NCBI GenBank assembly: GCA_001797035.1
Contig: MGOE01000065.1
Coordinates: forward strand, 15,050-31,207
DNA from: Chloroflexi bacterium RBG_16_72_14
Lineage (GTDB): Bacteria; Chloroflexota; Limnocylindria; Limnocylindrales; CSP1-4
Direction: 5' to 3'
Length of the DNA stretch: 16,158 nucleotides
Within the stretch, counting starts at the first letter, position 1. Each line of letters opens with the position of its first letter. The notes beneath the pieces are model-generated. The model did no database searches, was not told where the DNA came from, and was given only the letters and a program-made list of their open reading frames with translations. This document shows, piece after piece, positions 13,891-16,158 of this stretch. Both the position numbers and the translations under genes were made by a program.

Positions 13891-13957
13891 CCGCGCGGGG
13901 CGCGGAGCGCCCGCTCCAGCGGGGCGCCCGCGCCCGCGGTGCCGTCCGCGCCCGCGG

Positions 13958-14106
13958 TGCCTGCCCAGCAGGCGTTGCGATGAAGATCCCATCCTGGTGC
14001 CCGCTCAGCAGGCGGCATCGCGAGGTTCTGCCGCCGGGCTCGGCGTCCTGCCTGTCGGACAGGCGGGATCATGAAGGTCTCCATCCGGATGCCTGCTCAG
14101 CAGGCG
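13958..14106. repeat. Two copies of a dyad-spacer-dyad module between tkt and the sugar kinase
   Basis: Four 17-base palindromes of the form TGCCYG-N5-CAGGCG start at 13958, 13998, 14049 and 14090. The second has one mismatch. The last reads GCCTGCTCAGCAGGC, with seven-base arms around one base, and the third GCCTGTCGGACAGGC. Pairs one-two and three-four are each joined by a related spacer: ATGAAGATCCCATCCTGG from 13980 and ATGAAGGTCTCCATCCGG from 14071. The whole module of about 57 bases is thus duplicated about 92 bases apart. It lies in the promoter region shared by the divergent tkt and kinase genes. It may be a pair of operators or an extragenic palindromic element of the REP type. Confidence 0.7.
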
Positions 14107-14152
14107 CCCGCCCGATGCGGAGCCACCCGGTCCGCAACAGGCGCCCGCGCGC

Positions 14153-14158
14153 TACCCT
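14153..14158 (+). promoter_or_regulatory. Putative -10 element for leaderless sugar-kinase mRNA
   Basis: TACCCT fits TANNNT and is separated from the GTG at 14165 by exactly six bases (CGACCC). No Shine-Dalgarno sequence precedes the GTG. This supports both the chosen start and a leaderless transcript. Confidence 0.45.
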
Positions 14159-14164
14159 CGACCC

Positions 14165-15103
14165 GTGGCGAAGACCCCGCAGCCTCCCCGCGTCATCGTG
14201 CTCGGCGACCTTACCCTGGATGTCGTCCTGGCACCCGCCCGGCCGCTCGAGCGCGGCACTGACGTCCCGGGGCGGGCGATGCTCCGCCAGGGCGGCTCGG
14301 CGGCCAACACGGCGCGCTGGCTCGGCCGCCTCGGCGCGCGCACGACGCTGATCTGCGCCGTCGGCCGTGACGCCCCCGGCCGGGCCCTCGTCGCGGCGCT
14401 CCAGGCGGATCGGGTCAGGGTTCGCGCCCGGCGGATCGCCGGTACCCGCACCGGCCGGATCGGGGTGCTCGTGGAGCCCGGTGGCGAGCGCTCGTTCGTC
14501 GCGGACCGGGCGGCCGCGGACGGCCTCGGACCCCTGGACCTCGATCCCGCCTGGTTCATCCGCATCGACGCCCTCCACCTCCCTGCCTACTCCCTGCTCG
14601 GCAAGCCGTTGGGCGACGCCGGCCTGGCCGCCATCCGCCTCGCCCGCGCCGCGGGCGCGCTCGTGACCGTCGACCTCGCGTCGGTGGGGCCCCTGCTCGA
14701 GCGGGGTCGCCGGGCGGCGCTCGCGCTGATCGGCGAGGCCGCGCCGGACCTGCTGTTCGCGACGGCCGGCGAAGCGGATGCGCTCGTGGGCGCCCGGCGC
14801 GCCGACGGCCTGCTCGACCTCGCCCCGATCGCGGTCGTCAAGCGTGGTCAGCAGGGTGCCACCGTGCTGGCACGCGCCGACGGCGGCAACCTGGTCCACC
14901 TCGAGATCGCGACCACCCCGTTCAGCGCCACCGACACGACCGGCGCCGGCGATGCCTTCGACGCCGGCTTCCTCGCCGGCTGGCTGGCCGCTCGCGGCCG
15001 CGGACTCAGCCAGCCGACGGCGCTCCGCCGTGGCGCCGTCGCCGGCAACCGCACGGCGCTGCGCCACCTGTCCAACCCGCCCGGCGAGCTGGCGCTGGGC
15101 TGA
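14165..15103 (+). CDS. PfkB-family carbohydrate kinase
   Basis: This 312-residue ribokinase-like (PfkB) sugar kinase phosphorylates a sugar or nucleoside with ATP. Signature 1 is RQGGSAANTARWLGRLG (41-57), and signature 2 is DTTGAGDAFDAGFL (257-270) with the catalytic base D263 and the anion-hole GAG. VILGD-type first strand IVLGDLTLDV (11-20) and VVKRGQQGA (224-232) fit the same fold. Its substrate is open: ribokinase, fructokinase, 2-keto-3-deoxygluconate kinase and adenosine or pseudouridine kinase relatives all share these motifs. Position beside tkt-rpiB would suit a ribose- or ketose-phosphorylating role, but that is inference from context. It is transcribed away from tkt and converges on the S9 peptidase gene, with a 39-base gap. 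Confidence 0.9.
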   Translation: MAKTPQPPRVIVLGDLTLDVVLAPARPLERGTDVPGRAMLRQGGSAANTARWLGRLGARTTLICAVGRDAPGRALVAALQADRVRVRARRIAGTRTGRIGVLVEPGGERSFVADRAAADGLGPLDLDPAWFIRIDALHLPAYSLLGKPLGDAGLAAIRLARAAGALVTVDLASVGPLLERGRRAALALIGEAAPDLLFATAGEADALVGARRADGLLDLAPIAVVKRGQQGATVLARADGGNLVHLEIATTPFSATDTTGAGDAFDAGFLAGWLAARGRGLSQPTALRRGAVAGNRTALRHLSNPPGELALG

Positions 15104-15113
15104 ACGCCAGGTC

Positions 15114-15133
15114 CGGGCGAGGCGGGTCGCCCG
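15114..15133. terminator. Possible bidirectional hairpin between convergent genes
   Basis: A six-base-pair stem, CGGGCG (15114-15119) with CGCCCG (15128-15133), closes an eight-base loop in the 39-base gap between the convergent kinase and peptidase genes. No T run follows on either strand, so intrinsic termination is uncertain. Confidence 0.3.
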
Positions 15134-15142
15134 CGTCGGCGC

Positions 15143-16158
15143 TCAGCGCGGGATGTGCCGGTCGAACCAGTCCAGCACGCGGGTCATCCGGTCGACGCGC
15201 CGGTCGGGGCGGCCCGCGGCCTGGACCACGTGGAACTCCTCGGGGTACAGGACGTACTCCACCTCGCGGCCCAGCCAGCGCAGCGCGACGAAGAACTGCT
15301 CGTTGTCGGCGGGCGGACACCGACGATCGGCCTCCGCCTGGAGCATCAGCAGCGGCGTGCGCACGGCAGCCACGTTGCGCAGCGGCGACTGGCGCCACAG
15401 CAGCTCCACCCCCTCGGGCGTGGTCGGATCGCCCATCCGCGCCGAGCGGCAGTACTCGGGACCCTCGTCGCTGTGCGCCCAGGCCGAGACCTGGTTCGTG
15501 ACGCCGTTCTCGGACACGGCCGCCCGGAAGCGGTCCGTGGTCCCCACGAGCCAGTTGACCATGAACCCGCCGTACGACAGGCCGAGTACCCCAAGCCGCT
15601 CCGGGTCCGCCAGCCCAAGCCCGACGACGTGGTCGAGCGCCGCGTGCACGTCCTCGGCATCCACGCCGCCCCAGTCGCCCAGCTGCGGCCGGATCCACTC
15701 GCCGCCGAAGGTCGCGGAGCCGCGGATGTTGGGCAGCACCACGCGGTAGCCGCGGGCGCACAGCAGGACCACCTCGAGCGACGGGGCCGGGGACCACGCA
15801 CCGAGGGGGCCGCCGTGGACGTCGACGATCGACGGCAGGGGAGCGTCGCCGGCGCCGGCGGGCGACGCGATCCAGGTCTCGATCGGGCCGCCCGCACCGG
15901 GTGCCTCCACGACCCGCATCTCGGGCCAGGCGAGCCCGTCGATCCACGACGACCCGATCGACGTGAGCGGGCGGACCGTGCCGCCATCGACCAGGGCGAG
16001 CTCCGGCGGCCGTGCCCCGATCGTCGCCGTGACCGTGACCCGTCCACCGCCCAGCGCGACGGTGTTGGCCATGACGTCGCCGCCCGCCAGGCGCACCGGG
16101 TCGCCGGCGGGCCGGCCGGTCGCGGGGTCGACGCCGAACCGCCACGGATGGCACCGCC
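15143..16158 (-). CDS. S9-family (prolyl oligopeptidase-type) peptidase, C-terminal part
   Basis: This is the C-terminal 337 residues of a serine peptidase of the S9 acylaminoacyl-peptidase/dipeptidyl-peptidase group. The gene runs off the window end and the start codon is not seen. The first 75 or so residues are the tail of the N-terminal beta-propeller. The catalytic alpha/beta-hydrolase domain follows: VDVHGGPLGAW for the oxyanion region, RGSATFGGEW, the nucleophile motif LGLSYGGF with Ser about 194 of the fragment, QAEADRRCPPADNEQFF with Asp about 277, and EFHVVQAAGRPDRR with His about 309. All three catalytic residues are present. GTG at 16096 could be read as a start, but the frame stays open and propeller-like to the edge, so it is not taken. 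The enzyme would cleave short peptides in the cytosol; the exact substrate is unknown. Confidence 0.9.
   Translation of the reverse strand, partial: RCHPWRFGVDPATGRPAGDPVRLAGGDVMANTVALGGGRVTVTATIGARPPELALVDGGTVRPLTSIGSSWIDGLAWPEMRVVEAPGAGGPIETWIASPAGAGDAPLPSIVDVHGGPLGAWSPAPSLEVVLLCARGYRVVLPNIRGSATFGGEWIRPQLGDWGGVDAEDVHAALDHVVGLGLADPERLGVLGLSYGGFMVNWLVGTTDRFRAAVSENGVTNQVSAWAHSDEGPEYCRSARMGDPTTPEGVELLWRQSPLRNVAAVRTPLLMLQAEADRRCPPADNEQFFVALRWLGREVEYVLYPEEFHVVQAAGRPDRRVDRMTRVLDWFDRHIPR

Noticed and set aside
13839..14084. N-terminal extension of transketolase
   Set aside because: It would translate the palindromic repeat modules and overlap the TACGAT hexamer. ATG 13838 has a good ribosome binding site and fits the family N-terminus.

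Overview
The window is very GC-rich DNA with tightly packed, often overlapping genes, GTG starts and several starts that look leaderless. The gene set (OpcA beside glucose-6-phosphate dehydrogenase, a short citrate synthase, a short-form 6-phosphogluconate dehydrogenase, RpiB) fits a high-GC, free-living heterotroph. Chloroflexota of the soil/freshwater Limnocylindria kind, or a deep Actinomycetota lineage, are the best guesses. There is no rRNA or other phylogenetic marker here, so this is inference only.

Layout. On the plus strand: an MFS transporter (89-1347) broken by one base missing in a G run; a 560-base intergenic stretch with three kinds of repeats; and a CorA-type Mg2+/Co2+ channel (1908-2912). 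On the minus strand, read from 10761 down to 2936, is a long probable operon: gnd, a DNA alkylation repair (HEAT-like) protein, zwf, opcA, pgl, an alpha/beta hydrolase, a GlsB/YeaQ-type small membrane protein and citrate synthase. Junctions from alkylation repair to hydrolase overlap or nearly touch; citrate synthase probably also has its own promoter. A second minus-strand unit, tkt then rpiB (13838 to 11255), lies upstream, separated by about 490 bases that carry an imperfect inverted repeat. Divergent from tkt is a PfkB-family sugar kinase (14165-15103), and the window closes with the C-terminal catalytic part of an S9 prolyl-oligopeptidase-type peptidase on the minus strand (15143 to the window edge).

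How the genes work together. zwf (with OpcA as its assembly/activating partner), pgl and gnd make the complete oxidative pentose phosphate pathway from glucose 6-phosphate to ribulose 5-phosphate, yielding NADPH. rpiB and tkt carry the product into ribose 5-phosphate and the non-oxidative branch. Transaldolase and ribulose-phosphate epimerase are not in the window. The sugar kinase could feed the pathway, but its substrate cannot be read from the sequence.

I found no clear undescribed multi-gene system. The points most worth a second look are: the duplicated dyad module between tkt and the kinase gene; a possible leaderless leader peptide overlapping the corA start; the recurring TANNNT-N6-start-codon arrangement; the alkylation-repair gene locked between gnd and zwf; and the single-base frameshift in the MFS gene.
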